Positions 8,383-17,259 of a stretch of 64,000 nt of DNA are shown in pieces. Origin of the DNA: Streptomyces sp. 2114.4 (GTDB lineage: Bacteria > Actinomycetota > Actinomycetes > Streptomycetales > Streptomycetaceae); NCBI RefSeq assembly GCF_900187385.1, contig NZ_FYEY01000001.1, positions 7,316,001-7,380,000 on the forward strand. Direction: 5' to 3'. The stretch's first letter is position 1, and each line of letters begins with the position of its first letter. A program made the translations under genes and the position numbers. The notes under the pieces were generated by a model, which saw only the letters and a program-made list of their open reading frames with translations, had not been told where the DNA came from and did no database searches.

Positions 8383-8863
8383 CGGAAAGGCAGGCGGACC
8401 GGCCGCCGGACGGGCTGACGCTCCATCGGGCGGACTGATTGACGGACCGGCCGGCCATCGGATCCTTCGTCCGCTCGATGACGCTCCTGCCCTACACGCT
8501 CTACGACGGGCAGGCCCGCATCGGCCCGGCACCCCTGCGCTTCCCCCTGGCGGCCGGCCTGGCTCCCTTCCTGGGCAGCGTCCGCTTTCCCCGCCGCGAG
8601 GACGGCAGCGGCCACCTGGCGCCACGCCGGCGCGGGGAGCCGGCCGAACGCCCCGAGGACACGCCGCCGGGCGGAGCGCACCGCGTTCGGCTGGGCGGGC
8701 CGCGGCCGCTTCCGTGCCGTCCTCGGGCATCCGGGCCGCCCCGCGCCGCCCACCCCTTCATGTGACTGATGGGCTGCAGCGGCGAGCCTCTTTGGCGTGT
8801 TCCGAGGTGTCTGTACCGTCAGCTCGGCAGGGGGGCGACCGCGGGCGATGAGGAGTGCGGACC
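8383..8863. other. Intergenic stretch, no supported gene
   Basis: A plus-strand frame (8439-8765) starts with hydrophobic residues but then becomes Arg/Pro/Gly-rich, as non-coding GC-rich DNA does, and it lacks an RBS. It presumably holds the ctaD promoter, which I could not identify. Confidence 0.45.
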
Positions 8864-10597
8864 GTGACAGCCGTTCAGCAGACGGAATCCCTGCAACCGG
8901 TCAAGCGGCGGCGGAATGCCGGACGCGTGGTGGTGGACTGGCTGACGACCACCGACCACAAGACGATCGGCACGCTTTATCTGGGCACGTCGTTCGGGTT
9001 CTTCATGGTCGGCGGAGTTCTGGCGCTCGCCATCCGGGCGGAGCTCGCCCGCCCGGGGCTGCAGATCCTCTCGAACGAGCAGTTCAACCAGGCCTTCACG
9101 ATGCACGGCACCGTCATGCTGCTGATGTTCGCGACTCCGCTCTTCGCCGGGTTCGCTAACTGGATCATGCCGCTGCAGATCGGCGCGCCCGATGTGGCCT
9201 TCCCGCGGCTCAATATGTTCGCCTACTGGCTCTACCTGTTCGGCTCCCTGATCGCCGTGAGCGGCTTCATCACACCGGCCGGGGCCGCCGATTTCGGCTG
9301 GACCGCCTACACCCCGCTGTCCGGCCCGCTCCACACCCCGGGAATCGGCGGCGACCTGTGGGTGATGGGCCTGGCCTTCTCCGGTTTCGGCACCATCCTG
9401 GGGTCGGTCAACTTCATCACGACGATCATCTGTATGCGCGCGCCGGGCATGACGATGTTCCGGATGCCGATCTTCACCTGGAACATCCTGCTGACGGCCG
9501 TGCTGGTGCTGCTCGCCTTTCCCGTGCTGGCCGCCGCGCTGCTGGTGCTGGAGGCGGACCGGAAATTCGGTGCGCACGTCTTCGACGCCGCGAACGGGGG
9601 CTCCTTGTTGTGGCAGCACCTTTTCTGGTTCTTCGGCCACCCCGAGGTGTACATCATCGCGCTGCCGTTCTTCGGCATCGTCACCGAGATCTTCCCCGTC
9701 TTCAGCCGTAAGCCCATCTTCGGCTACATCGGACTGATCGCGGCGACGATCAGCATCGCGGGGCTGTCGGTCACGGTCTGGGCGCACCACATGTTCGTGA
9801 CCGGCGCGGTACTTCTGCCGTTCTTCTCCTTCATGTCCTTCCTCATCGCGGTCCCGACCGGGGTGAAGTTCTTCAACTGGGTCGGCACGATGTGGCACGG
9901 CTCGCTGTCCTTCGAGACCCCCATGCTCTGGTCGATCGGGTTCCTGGTGACTTTTCTCTTCGGCGGCCTGACCGGCGTGCTGCTGGCCTCACCGCCGATG
10001 GACTTCCATGTCTCCGACTCGTACTTCGTCGTGGCCCACTTCCACTACACCGTGTTCGGCACCGTGGTCTTCGCGATGTTCGCCGGGTTCTACTTCTGGT
10101 GGCCCAAGTTCACCGGCAGAATGCTCGACGAACGGCTCGGCAAAATCCACTTCTGGACCCTGTTCATCGGTTTCCATCTCACCTTTCTCATCCAGCACTG
10201 GCTGGGTGTCGAAGGCATGCCGCGCCGTTACGCGGACTATCTGGCGTCCGATGGCTTCACCACGCTGAACACGCTCTCCAGCATCGGCGCGTTCCTGCTG
10301 GGCCTCTCGGTACTGCCGTTCCTCTACAACGTCTGGAAAACGGCCAAGTACGCGCCGAAGCAAGCGGCCGACGACCCGTGGGGCTTCGGCCGCTCCCTGG
10401 AGTGGGCCACCTCGTGCCCGCCGCCGCGCCACAACTTCACCACGCTGCCCCGGGTCCGCTCCGAGTCCCCGGCCTTCGACCTGCACCACCCCGACGTCGC
10501 CGCCCTGGAAGACGCCAGGAAGGGCGCGCGGCGCGACGTGGCCGCACCGGATGTGCCGGGCCGCACCGACCGCCCTTCGGGAGACGAGCCGCGCTGA
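8864..10597 (+). CDS. ctaD: Cytochrome c oxidase subunit I (aa3 type), stand-alone copy
   Basis: A 577-aa protein with about 12 membrane helices. It catalyses O2 reduction to water with proton pumping as the core of the aa3 oxidase. Ligand histidines are visible: His81 (TMHGTVM), His259 (FFGHPEVY, also the Tyr cross-link motif), His308-309 (WAHHM) and His392/His394 (AHFHYTVF). GTG 8864 is preferred because AGGAG (8851-8855) is 8 nt upstream. No ctaC, ctaE or qcr genes adjoin it, so this is likely the second, isolated ctaD paralogue that Streptomyces often carry rather than the main operon copy. Confidence 0.95.
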   Translation: MTAVQQTESLQPVKRRRNAGRVVVDWLTTTDHKTIGTLYLGTSFGFFMVGGVLALAIRAELARPGLQILSNEQFNQAFTMHGTVMLLMFATPLFAGFANWIMPLQIGAPDVAFPRLNMFAYWLYLFGSLIAVSGFITPAGAADFGWTAYTPLSGPLHTPGIGGDLWVMGLAFSGFGTILGSVNFITTIICMRAPGMTMFRMPIFTWNILLTAVLVLLAFPVLAAALLVLEADRKFGAHVFDAANGGSLLWQHLFWFFGHPEVYIIALPFFGIVTEIFPVFSRKPIFGYIGLIAATISIAGLSVTVWAHHMFVTGAVLLPFFSFMSFLIAVPTGVKFFNWVGTMWHGSLSFETPMLWSIGFLVTFLFGGLTGVLLASPPMDFHVSDSYFVVAHFHYTVFGTVVFAMFAGFYFWWPKFTGRMLDERLGKIHFWTLFIGFHLTFLIQHWLGVEGMPRRYADYLASDGFTTLNTLSSIGAFLLGLSVLPFLYNVWKTAKYAPKQAADDPWGFGRSLEWATSCPPPRHNFTTLPRVRSESPAFDLHHPDVAALEDARKGARRDVAAPDVPGRTDRPSGDEPR

Positions 10598-10609
10598 GCG
10601 GAGTACGCC

Positions 10610-10978
10610 ATGACCGACCGCAGCACGCCGGACAGCCGCACGCCGGACAGCCGTACCGTCCGGGCCGGTATCGCCGACATCGAGGGATACCTGCTGTGGC
10701 AGGCGGAGACCGACCGCGCCCGTGCCGACGCCGAAGCCTTCGTCGACGCCCTCGACTGGCCGACCACGGCCCAACGGCAGGAGCTGGTGCGCCTCTTGGC
10801 CCTCCGGCAGCTCGATCTCTCGCAGCGGGCCGTCACCCGTATCGCCGGCCGGGCGCTCCAGCTCCGCCGGGAGTACCAGCAGCGCTATGACTGCCTCAAA
10901 CGCCGTGTCCTGGCGGCCGCGCTGGCTGTGCTGGCGGCTCTGGTGCTGCTGAATGTCCTGGTGCTGGCGGCCTGCTGA
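10610..10978 (+). CDS. Small membrane-anchored protein following ctaD
   Basis: A 122-aa protein beginning 12 bp after ctaD. Residues about 20-95 are a charged, helical segment (IEGYLLWQAETDRARADAE, ELVRLLALRQLDLSQ), followed by a single C-terminal membrane helix (RVLAAALAVLAALVLLNVLV). Similar proteins sit after stand-alone ctaD copies in Streptomyces and are sometimes mislabelled oxidase subunit I. The N-terminus includes a short repeat (STPDSRTPDSRT). A tail-anchored accessory or assembly role for the oxidase is inference from position. Confidence 0.75.
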   Translation: MTDRSTPDSRTPDSRTVRAGIADIEGYLLWQAETDRARADAEAFVDALDWPTTAQRQELVRLLALRQLDLSQRAVTRIAGRALQLRREYQQRYDCLKRRVLAAALAVLAALVLLNVLVLAAC

Positions 10979-11203
10979 GCGGCGCCGGCCGTGTGAGGTA
11001 CCGGGGGCCCGCCGAAGGCCCGCAGCGGACAAAATTCCTTGCCGGACCGGCAAAGGGCGGGGTGGTGCCGGGGTGGTGCAGGGGGCCGGTGCCTGCCCCG
11101 CGGCCGTCCCGCTCCGCTTCGGGAGGCAGCGTCACCCGTACGGCCATAGCGTGAAGAGAGGGTCCGAAGACTTCCCCTCGATGGAGCGAAGAGGTGAGGC
11201 GCG

Positions 11204-11614
11204 ATGACCGAATCCGCAGAGCGCGGGGCGCGGAACACCGGGAACCTGGGGCGGACGACCATCGCCGACGGTGTGGTCGCCAAAATCGCCTATCTGGCAG
11301 CCGCTGAATCGATCGGGGTTCATGCCCTCGGCAGCGGATTTTCGAGATCGGTGGGAGCCCTGCGCAAACGCGTACCCGGCGGAGGCACGACCACCGTGCA
11401 CGGCGTCAAGGTCGAAGTCGGCGAGAAACAGGCCGCGGTCGACCTGGACATCGTCGTCGATTACGGCGAGGTCATCCCCGAGGTGGGCAGAGCCGTGCGC
11501 CAGAACGTGATTTCCGCGGTCGAGGGGATGACCGGTCTCCAGGTCGTGGAAGTCAACATCGCGGTGAGTGATGTGTGGCTCCCCGAAGAGGAGGAAGAGG
11601 AAAGGGTGCAGTAG
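11204..11614 (+). CDS. Asp23/Gls24 family envelope stress response protein
   Basis: A 136-aa Asp23-family protein. The hallmark is TTIADGVVAKIAYLAAAESIGVHALG, then VHGVKVEVGEKQAAVDLDIVVDYG and VRQNVISAVEGMTGLQVVEVNI. It ends in an acidic tail EEEEEERVQ. ATG 11204 has GAGGTGAGG just before it. Asp23 proteins associate with the membrane and respond to cell-envelope or alkaline stress; Streptomyces carry several. It is convergent with the NADH dehydrogenase gene (40 bp between ends). Confidence 0.9.
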   Translation: MTESAERGARNTGNLGRTTIADGVVAKIAYLAAAESIGVHALGSGFSRSVGALRKRVPGGGTTTVHGVKVEVGEKQAAVDLDIVVDYGEVIPEVGRAVRQNVISAVEGMTGLQVVEVNIAVSDVWLPEEEEEERVQ

Positions 11615-11653
11615 CTCTCCCCTCGAAAGCCCCCTCTGAGAAGACTCAACTCC

Positions 11654-12985
11654 CTACGTCCTGGCGGACTCGCCTCCCGGCAGGCGCGGCAGTTCGGGGG
11701 CTTCCGTGTCCAACGGTACCGACCAGGAGTTCAGCAGACCCAGCTGAACGCCGGTGCGCGGCAGCACGGCATCCAGGAACCAGTCGGCGGCCACCCGGAC
11801 CCGGTTCCCCGGCATCGCCATCAGGTGATAGCCGCGGGTGACGGCCGCGGCGAGCGGGCCGGAGATCGGAAGGTGCAGGGGGTTCGCCGCGGCCTGCGAA
11901 CCGCCCAGGTCGACCATGAACCCCAGGTCATGGTGCTGATACGCACGCGGTGAACCCCGGCCGCAGGACGCCGCGACATTGTGCGCCGCGACCTTTCCCT
12001 GCCGCTGGGCGTGCTGGGCGGTCATCGGCGTCACCTCGCCGGGGCGCGTCAGGTCCGGCACGGCCGCCGCGTCACCGCAGGCGAACACCTCCGGCCGGCC
12101 GGGCACGCCCAGGAACTTGTCCACGCACAGGCGCCCCTTGTCGGTGGGCAGCCCCAACGAGTCGACCAGCGGATCGGGCCGTACGCCCACACACCAGATC
12201 AGGGACCGGCTGTGGATGAACTCGCCGTCGTCGAGCAGCACCCCGTCGGCGGTGGCCTCCTTGACGGAGGTGCGGGTGCGGACATCGACGCCACGGGAGC
12301 GCAGAACCTGGTCGGCGGTGTGCGACAGCCGTTCGTCGAGTCCGGGCAGCAGTCGGTCGGCGACGTCCAGCAGCAGCCAGCGGGGGCGCGGACCGTCCTT
12401 GAGTCCGGCGTTCTGCCGGGCCAGGTCGGCGCTGAACAGCACTCCGTGGGCGGCGACTTCGGTGCCGGTGTATCCGGCACCCACCACCACGAAGGTGGTC
12501 CTGGCGGACCGCTCGGCCGGGTCCTCGGACGCACCGGCCAGTTCGATCTGGCGGGTGACGTGGTCGCGCAGGTACAGCGCTTCGGGCATACCGCGGAAGC
12601 CGTGGGCATGCTCGGCGACGCCGGGGACGGGCAGCAGCTTGTTGACGCTGCCGACCGTCAGCACCAGCCGGTCGTAGGACAGCGCGCCCTTCCCGCCCTC
12701 GGGGTCGGTGTAGCGCACCTGGCGGGCATCGAGGTCCACGTCGTGGGCCTGCCCGAGGACGAGCCGGGTGTCCGGCAGGTTCCCGGTGAGCGATACCGCG
12801 ATCCGGCGGGGTTCGAGAATTCCGGCCGCCACTTCCGGCAGCAGCGGAACGTACAGAAAGTAGTCATGGGGGTTGAGGAGCACGATCTCGGCGGCTCCCC
12901 TGGCCAGCCGGGAGAGCGTACGGGCGCATGCGAACCCGGCGAAGCCGGCTCCGACGATCACGATCCGAGGACGACGTCGGTTCAC
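11654..12985 (-). CDS. ndh: Type II NADH dehydrogenase-like FAD oxidoreductase
   Basis: A 443-aa two-Rossmann-domain flavoprotein. The FAD-binding motif is IVGAGFAGFACARTL (residues 6-20) and the NAD motif VVGAGYTGTEVA (about 168-180). FAD-closing sequence CGDAAAVPD lies near 305. Such enzymes oxidise NADH and reduce menaquinone at the inner membrane face without pumping protons; the C-terminus has amphipathic segments rather than true helices. The position near a stand-alone ctaD and envelope stress genes fits a respiratory role, though disulfide-type or carotenoid-like oxidoreductase functions cannot be excluded. Confidence 0.85.
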   Translation of the reverse strand: MNRRRPRIVIVGAGFAGFACARTLSRLARGAAEIVLLNPHDYFLYVPLLPEVAAGILEPRRIAVSLTGNLPDTRLVLGQAHDVDLDARQVRYTDPEGGKGALSYDRLVLTVGSVNKLLPVPGVAEHAHGFRGMPEALYLRDHVTRQIELAGASEDPAERSARTTFVVVGAGYTGTEVAAHGVLFSADLARQNAGLKDGPRPRWLLLDVADRLLPGLDERLSHTADQVLRSRGVDVRTRTSVKEATADGVLLDDGEFIHSRSLIWCVGVRPDPLVDSLGLPTDKGRLCVDKFLGVPGRPEVFACGDAAAVPDLTRPGEVTPMTAQHAQRQGKVAAHNVAASCGRGSPRAYQHHDLGFMVDLGGSQAAANPLHLPISGPLAAAVTRGYHLMAMPGNRVRVAADWFLDAVLPRTGVQLGLLNSWSVPLDTEAPELPRLPGGESART

Positions 12986-13159
12986 GTGGACTCCTGCGGT
13001 CGAGGGGTGCTCCAGCGCCGGGCCGGGCGCGGCGGTCGCGGTCCGGTGTGACGGACGGCCCGCGCAGGCACACCGAGGGGTGTGGTGCCCTGTCGGCTAA
13101 CCGGTGAGCGGCCGGATACACATGGTGGTGTCGTGGCGCTCCGCCGTTCGGCCGGAAAG

Positions 13160-13245
13160 CAACCCCGCGGCCCGCCGGACAGACCTCCCCGCGGGCCACC
13201 GGAAGGGAAGGCCTGCGGGCACCGGAAAGGAATCCCCGCGGGCAA
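13160..13245. repeat. Degenerate short repeats upstream of ndh
   Basis: Three imperfect copies of a unit related to CCCGCGGGCCACCGGAAGG lie in tandem before the DUF5709 stop codon. They have no visible coding role. The 260-bp gap 12986-13245 also holds the upstream region of ndh. Confidence 0.4.
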
Positions 13246-13728
13246 TCAGCCGCTCTCCCGCTCCCCGTCCCCCGCATTGTCCCGCGCGATATGCACCGCC
13301 GCCTCCTCCGCCGACGCGGCACCGCCGTCGATCCCGACGTCCCGGGCGGCGATGTCATTGCTGCCCCCGCGCCAGAATCCCTCGTCGGAGCCCACGAGCC
13401 GGCCGGCCCGCTCCTCGCCGCATTCGAGGTCCGTGGGTTCCCCCACCCCGCCCGGCAGATCGCCGATGCCGTCGCCGTCGGGCGCGCGGACGTCCGGAAC
13501 CTCCACGGCCAGCCGGTGATCGAGCGTCTCGCGGTCGTGCAGCTCCCGCGCGGTGGTCCCCTCGTGGTTCACCACGAAGGGCCGCTCCGGGGGCGAATAG
13601 CCCGTGTCCAGCGTCTCGTCGAGATCCGGCTCGTCCAGGGCGTCCTCCATGTCGAGGTCGTTGGGGTTGTCCTGGGGGTCGGACCTGGGCGGCTGATAGA
13701 CCTCGTCGCCCATTGCGTCGTCGGACAT
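13246..13728 (-). CDS. DUF5709 domain protein
   Basis: A 160-aa, very acidic and probably largely disordered protein. It carries the DUF5709 signature: YSPPERP, then GTTARELHDRETLDHRLAVE (a little after the middle) and a later ERAGRLVG followed by DEGFW. AGGAGGGCGG precedes ATG 13728. Function unknown; the family is actinobacterial and commonly found with general stress genes, as here (DUF2795 and Vms1-like genes nearby). Confidence 0.8.
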   Translation of the reverse strand: MSDDAMGDEVYQPPRSDPQDNPNDLDMEDALDEPDLDETLDTGYSPPERPFVVNHEGTTARELHDRETLDHRLAVEVPDVRAPDGDGIGDLPGGVGEPTDLECGEERAGRLVGSDEGFWRGGSNDIAARDVGIDGGAASAEEAAVHIARDNAGDGERESG

Positions 13729-13848
13729 AACCGCCCTCCTTCTCCGCCTTCGCCGGGCCGGCCGCGGGGGTGCGGCAGGTGCCTGTACAACCGATTGTCC
13801 GCCTCCTGGCGTCCGGCGGCAGCGCCAGGAGGCACGCTTTCGCCCGCC

Positions 13849-14265
13849 TCAGGCGCGTCGGTGTTCCGTCGCGATGCCGACGGCCTCGGCGATGCTCTGC
13901 ACATTGCCGAACCGCTCGTGTGCGGGCAGCCGCTCGGCCATCGCGACCAGCCGGTCCGGAGCGTTGTTCCGCCGCAGGGTCTCGATGATCGCGTACTTGT
14001 CGGCCGGATACAGGCTCCGCCCGAGGTGCTGGGCGAGTTCGGAACGCAGCCCGACATCCCGCTCGCTCATCCCGCTCGGCGTGCCGCCCCTGAAGTCGCT
14101 CTCGGGGGACCAGGCCGCCACCGGCTGGTCCTCTCCCGCCGGCTGGAGTTCGTGCTCCTCATCGGTCCGCAGGGAGCGCTCCGCCGTCAATTGCCCCCGC
14201 AGTTGCTTCTTCATCACGTCATCCCGGGCGGGGCCGGTCTTGTCCGTGCCGTGTTCCATGACCAT
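13849..14265 (-). CDS. DUF2795 domain protein
   Basis: A 138-aa protein with a charged N-terminal half (TDKTGPARDDVMKKQLRG) and a C-terminal DUF2795 module: LRSELAQHLGRSLYPADKYAI followed by LPAHERFGNVQSIAEAVG. GGAGG stands 5 nt before ATG 14265. The family is small, helical and of unknown function, often induced under osmotic or envelope stress in actinobacteria. It may share an upstream promoter with the DUF5709 gene 120 bp downstream. Confidence 0.78.
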   Translation of the reverse strand: MVMEHGTDKTGPARDDVMKKQLRGQLTAERSLRTDEEHELQPAGEDQPVAAWSPESDFRGGTPSGMSERDVGLRSELAQHLGRSLYPADKYAIIETLRRNNAPDRLVAMAERLPAHERFGNVQSIAEAVGIATEHRRA

Positions 14266-14580
14266 GGGTGCCTCCGGCTCTACGAGTCGTACAGACCCGA
14301 CGCGTTACTCCCAGTTTCCCTGGTCCCCCGGCCGTAACAACCCGACGGCGCCCGTCACCACCCGGCGGTGGCCTTTTCGCCCGCGCACACGGAAATCATC
14401 CGGGCATGCGCGCAACGTGACGGCAGATGCATATGCCCGCCATGCATATGGCTTTCGGGAACGGGAATTCGTAAGGCACCCAGCCCATAACGGCATACCG
14501 ATGACACCGGCCGCACACCGAGGACAGCCCACCACCACGGGAGAATCCGCGGAATCCGAGGAAGCCAAGGAGGCAGCGCC
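14266..14580. other. Divergent promoter region with ATGCATATG repeats
   Basis: Separates DUF2795 (minus) from the Vms1-like gene (plus). Unusually AT-rich for this DNA around 14390-14480. Two direct copies of ATGCATATG (14427-14435 and 14442-14450) lie 15 bp apart centre to centre, a spacing that could suit a DNA-binding dimer. No gene supported. Confidence 0.5.
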
Positions 14581-15720
14581 ATGCGACTCTCGCTCCTGAA
14601 ACCGGTCATCAACCGGCCCGGCCCCTGGGCATCCGTCTATGCCAATGTCCCGCTCAGTACCGAGGACGCCGCAAAGCAGCAAGAGTTGACGGCGAGCGCC
14701 ACCACGGCGCAGCTGTTCGCGCTCGGCGCGGACGAGGCCACCTGCGGTGCCGTGCACGAGGCCCTGCTCATGCCGCAGGAGGGCAGTCGTGGGCCGCACG
14801 CCGGACGGGTGCTGTTCGCCGCCCACGGTGAGATCGTGCTCGACACCCCGCTCCCCGGGCCACCGGCCACCCCCTTCGCGGCCTGGGGCCCGGTCCCCAG
14901 GGTCACTCCGTTGCTGGCGGCCATCGGCGACGACCCGGTCTGTCTCGTGGTCCGTCTCGACCGGGCCGGGGCGGACTTCGCCCTCGTCGGCGAACGGGGC
15001 ACCGGGAGCACCGGCCGGCACAGCCGCACCGCCTCGCCCCTGCCCCGCACCGCCGCGGGCGACCCGTCCGAACGCCACTTCCGGACCAAGCCGGAGAACA
15101 CTTGGGAACACAACGCCGGGGAGATCGCCGACGCGGTGCGCCAGGCCTTCGAGAAGAGCGGCGCCGAGGCCGTCGTCCTGGTCGGCGAGGCGCGCGAACG
15201 CCACCTGGTGCACGAGAAGCTGCCCGAGCCGCTGCGTGCCCTCACCTGCGAGAGTTCCCACGGCGGTCGCGCGCCCGGTGCCGAGAGCGCCCTGGTGGAC
15301 CGGGACATCGCCCAGGTCAGAGCGGTACAGGAGCGCGAACACATCGCGCGGGTGGCGGACCGCTTCCGCACCGGCGCCGGGCCCGGGAACGAGAGCGCTC
15401 CGCATGCCGCGGCCGGTATCCCCGCCCTGATCGAGGCGGCGCGGGAACACCGGATCGACACCCTGCTGGTCAGCCCGCACGGTTCGGACATCGCCCGGCA
15501 GGTCTGGGTGGGCTCCGACGCCGACCAACTCGCCGTACGCGGAACGGAGTTGTCGTACCTGGGAGAGGAACATCCCGCGGTCGCCCGGGCGGACGACGCC
15601 CTGGTGCGGTCGGCGGCCGCGACCGGGGCCGACGTCGTGGTGGTCCGGGACGCCGACCGGGCACCGACCGGCGGGCTCGGAGCCATCCTGCGGGGGACGG
15701 TGGACGCGGGGCCGGAGTGA
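14581..15720 (+). CDS. Vms1/Rv2629-like (baeRF) release-factor-related protein
   Basis: A 379-aa protein with the layout of the Rv2629/Vms1 family: an N-terminal eRF1-like domain (residues 1-150), a linker with polar sequence (KPENTWEHNAGEIADAVRQA) and a C-terminal domain with strands EAVVLVGEARERHLV and RIDTLLVSPHG. Family members are related to peptidyl-tRNA hydrolases acting on stalled ribosomes; bacterial members are dormancy- or hypoxia-linked in mycobacteria. The catalytic Gln/GGQ region is not obvious to me, so activity is uncertain. AAGGAGGCAGCGCC precedes ATG 14581. Confidence 0.78.
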   Translation: MRLSLLKPVINRPGPWASVYANVPLSTEDAAKQQELTASATTAQLFALGADEATCGAVHEALLMPQEGSRGPHAGRVLFAAHGEIVLDTPLPGPPATPFAAWGPVPRVTPLLAAIGDDPVCLVVRLDRAGADFALVGERGTGSTGRHSRTASPLPRTAAGDPSERHFRTKPENTWEHNAGEIADAVRQAFEKSGAEAVVLVGEARERHLVHEKLPEPLRALTCESSHGGRAPGAESALVDRDIAQVRAVQEREHIARVADRFRTGAGPGNESAPHAAAGIPALIEAAREHRIDTLLVSPHGSDIARQVWVGSDADQLAVRGTELSYLGEEHPAVARADDALVRSAAATGADVVVVRDADRAPTGGLGAILRGTVDAGPE

Positions 15721-15743
15721 GCCGCGGGACGCCGTACCCGGGA

Positions 15744-15804
15744 CCCCCGCTCCCTCACCGCCCGCCGACCGGAGTCCGGTCGGCGGGCGGTGAGGGAGCG
15801 GGGG
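15744..15804. terminator. Perfect 30-bp inverted repeat, bidirectional terminator
   Basis: The left arm 15744-15773 and right arm 15775-15804 are exact reverse complements over all 30 bases, with a single base between them. It lies between two convergent genes (ends 15720 and 15817) and is almost equidistant. In RNA of either strand it would fold into a very stable hairpin with a small loop formed by opening the innermost pairs. Unusually long and perfect for a terminator. Confidence 0.85.
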
Positions 15805-15816
15805 CAGGCGTGAGCC

Positions 15817-17259
15817 TCAGTCCTGGGCTTCGGCGGCAACCGGCTTCGGGATCAGGAAGGACGTCCCCATGGCCGCGGCGAGGATGACCACGCCCGCGAT
15901 CATGCCCGCGGTGTAGCCGCCGGGGGACGACGGGTCCGCCGGGGTGGCGGCGGTCTTGACCGCGTAGAGGAGCGCGAAGCTGAGCCCCGCGCCGAGGTTG
16001 AACGCGCCCGCGTTGAGGCCCGGCAGGAAGCCCGGGTTCTCGGCGGGGGAGAGGACGATGCCCAGCCCGTTGAGGACGATGTTCGCCACGCCCGCGTAGG
16101 CGATGCCCACCAGGATGGACGTCACCAGCAGCAGGACCTGCGAATGGCTGTGCATGGTGAGCAGCATCAGCACGACCGTCGCCAACGATCCGACCAGCCC
16201 GCACCGCAGGATGCGGCCGTAGCCGAAGGTGGCGGCGAGGCGGCCGGCCAGCGGACCCATGGCCAGCCCGGCGAGCGCGTACGGCGACAGGGTCCACCAC
16301 GCGGAGGCCTCGGCGCTCATCCCGAGCCCGGCCCGGGCGTCCTGGGCGAAGGCCGGGATCAGCCCGTTCATGACGGCGAACACACCGGTCATGGTGAGCA
16401 CGGTGGTCAGCAGGGTCGCCCAGGTCGCGCGCTGCTTGAGGTGCCGGGTGGCGACCAGCGGGTGCCCGCTGCGGTTCTCGGTCCGCCAGAACAGCGCGAA
16501 GGCGGCCGCGGACAGAACGAGGAGGACGGCGATCAGCGGCCAGTCGGCGGCGGCCAGCTTGCCCGCCTCGTTGAGCGCGATCAGCAGCGAGCCCACGGAG
16601 ATGACGAGCAGCGCCACGCCGGGCCAGTCCATCCGGGTCGCCGCCGGCGCCTTCGACTCGGGCGTCAGGGTCGCGACCAGCACGGTGGCCAGGGCCGCAA
16701 CGGCCGCCATCGCCCAGAAGACCGACCCGAAACCGTGCCGGTCGGCGAGGTAGCCGCCCGCGAGGGAGTCGACACCGGCGATACCGCCGTTGACGGCGGT
16801 GATCACGCCGAGCAGGGTGCCGTACCGCTTCGGCTCCTTCACCTCGACCCGCAGCATGATCAGGCACAACGGGACGACCGGACCGCAGACACCCTGGATG
16901 ACACGCCCGGCGAACAGCATCGGCACGCTGGTCGCCAGCGCGGCGACGGCACATCCGACGACCATCAGGGCGAGCATGCCGGCCAGCACCCGGCGGCGGC
17001 CGATGACATCGCCCAGCCGCGGGAGGAACAGGGAGAACAGCGCCGCCGAGGTGAAGAAGGCGGTCTGGGTGAGGCCGATCTCGGCGGACGTGGCGCCGAG
17101 GGAGTCCTCGATGTTCTTCAGCGCGGGGCTGAGCATGCTGGCGTTGAGCTGGAAGGCGAAGCACGCCGCGAGCAGCGCCGTGACCAGGACACCTATCCGG
17201 ACGCCGGAGCCGTCGCCGTCCGTCGCCTCGACGGGGCGCGCAGTGGTGGAAACGTTCAT
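15817..17259 (-). CDS. MFS transporter, 14-helix type, nucleoside hydrolase partner
   Basis: A 480-aa permease with roughly 14 hydrophobic segments, of the DHA2-like drug:H+ antiporter group. Early motifs FQLNASMLSPALKNIE and LPRLGDVIGRRRVL (MFS motif A) are visible. I start it at ATG 17259, which overlaps the stop of the nucleoside hydrolase by ATGA, so it is translationally coupled; the longer frame upstream is an artefact of overlap. Because it is paired with a purine/pyrimidine nucleoside hydrolase and a divergent LacI regulator, nucleoside or base transport is a reasonable inference, although sequence alone suggests a general effluxer. Confidence 0.85.
   Translation of the reverse strand: MNVSTTARPVEATDGDGSGVRIGVLVTALLAACFAFQLNASMLSPALKNIEDSLGATSAEIGLTQTAFFTSAALFSLFLPRLGDVIGRRRVLAGMLALMVVGCAVAALATSVPMLFAGRVIQGVCGPVVPLCLIMLRVEVKEPKRYGTLLGVITAVNGGIAGVDSLAGGYLADRHGFGSVFWAMAAVAALATVLVATLTPESKAPAATRMDWPGVALLVISVGSLLIALNEAGKLAAADWPLIAVLLVLSAAAFALFWRTENRSGHPLVATRHLKQRATWATLLTTVLTMTGVFAVMNGLIPAFAQDARAGLGMSAEASAWWTLSPYALAGLAMGPLAGRLAATFGYGRILRCGLVGSLATVVLMLLTMHSHSQVLLLVTSILVGIAYAGVANIVLNGLGIVLSPAENPGFLPGLNAGAFNLGAGLSFALLYAVKTAATPADPSSPGGYTAGMIAGVVILAAAMGTSFLIPKPVAAEAQD

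Noticed and set aside
8439..8765. Possible gene between DUF2267 and ctaD
   Set aside because: No RBS and Pro/Arg-rich after residue 40; no convincing codon bias.
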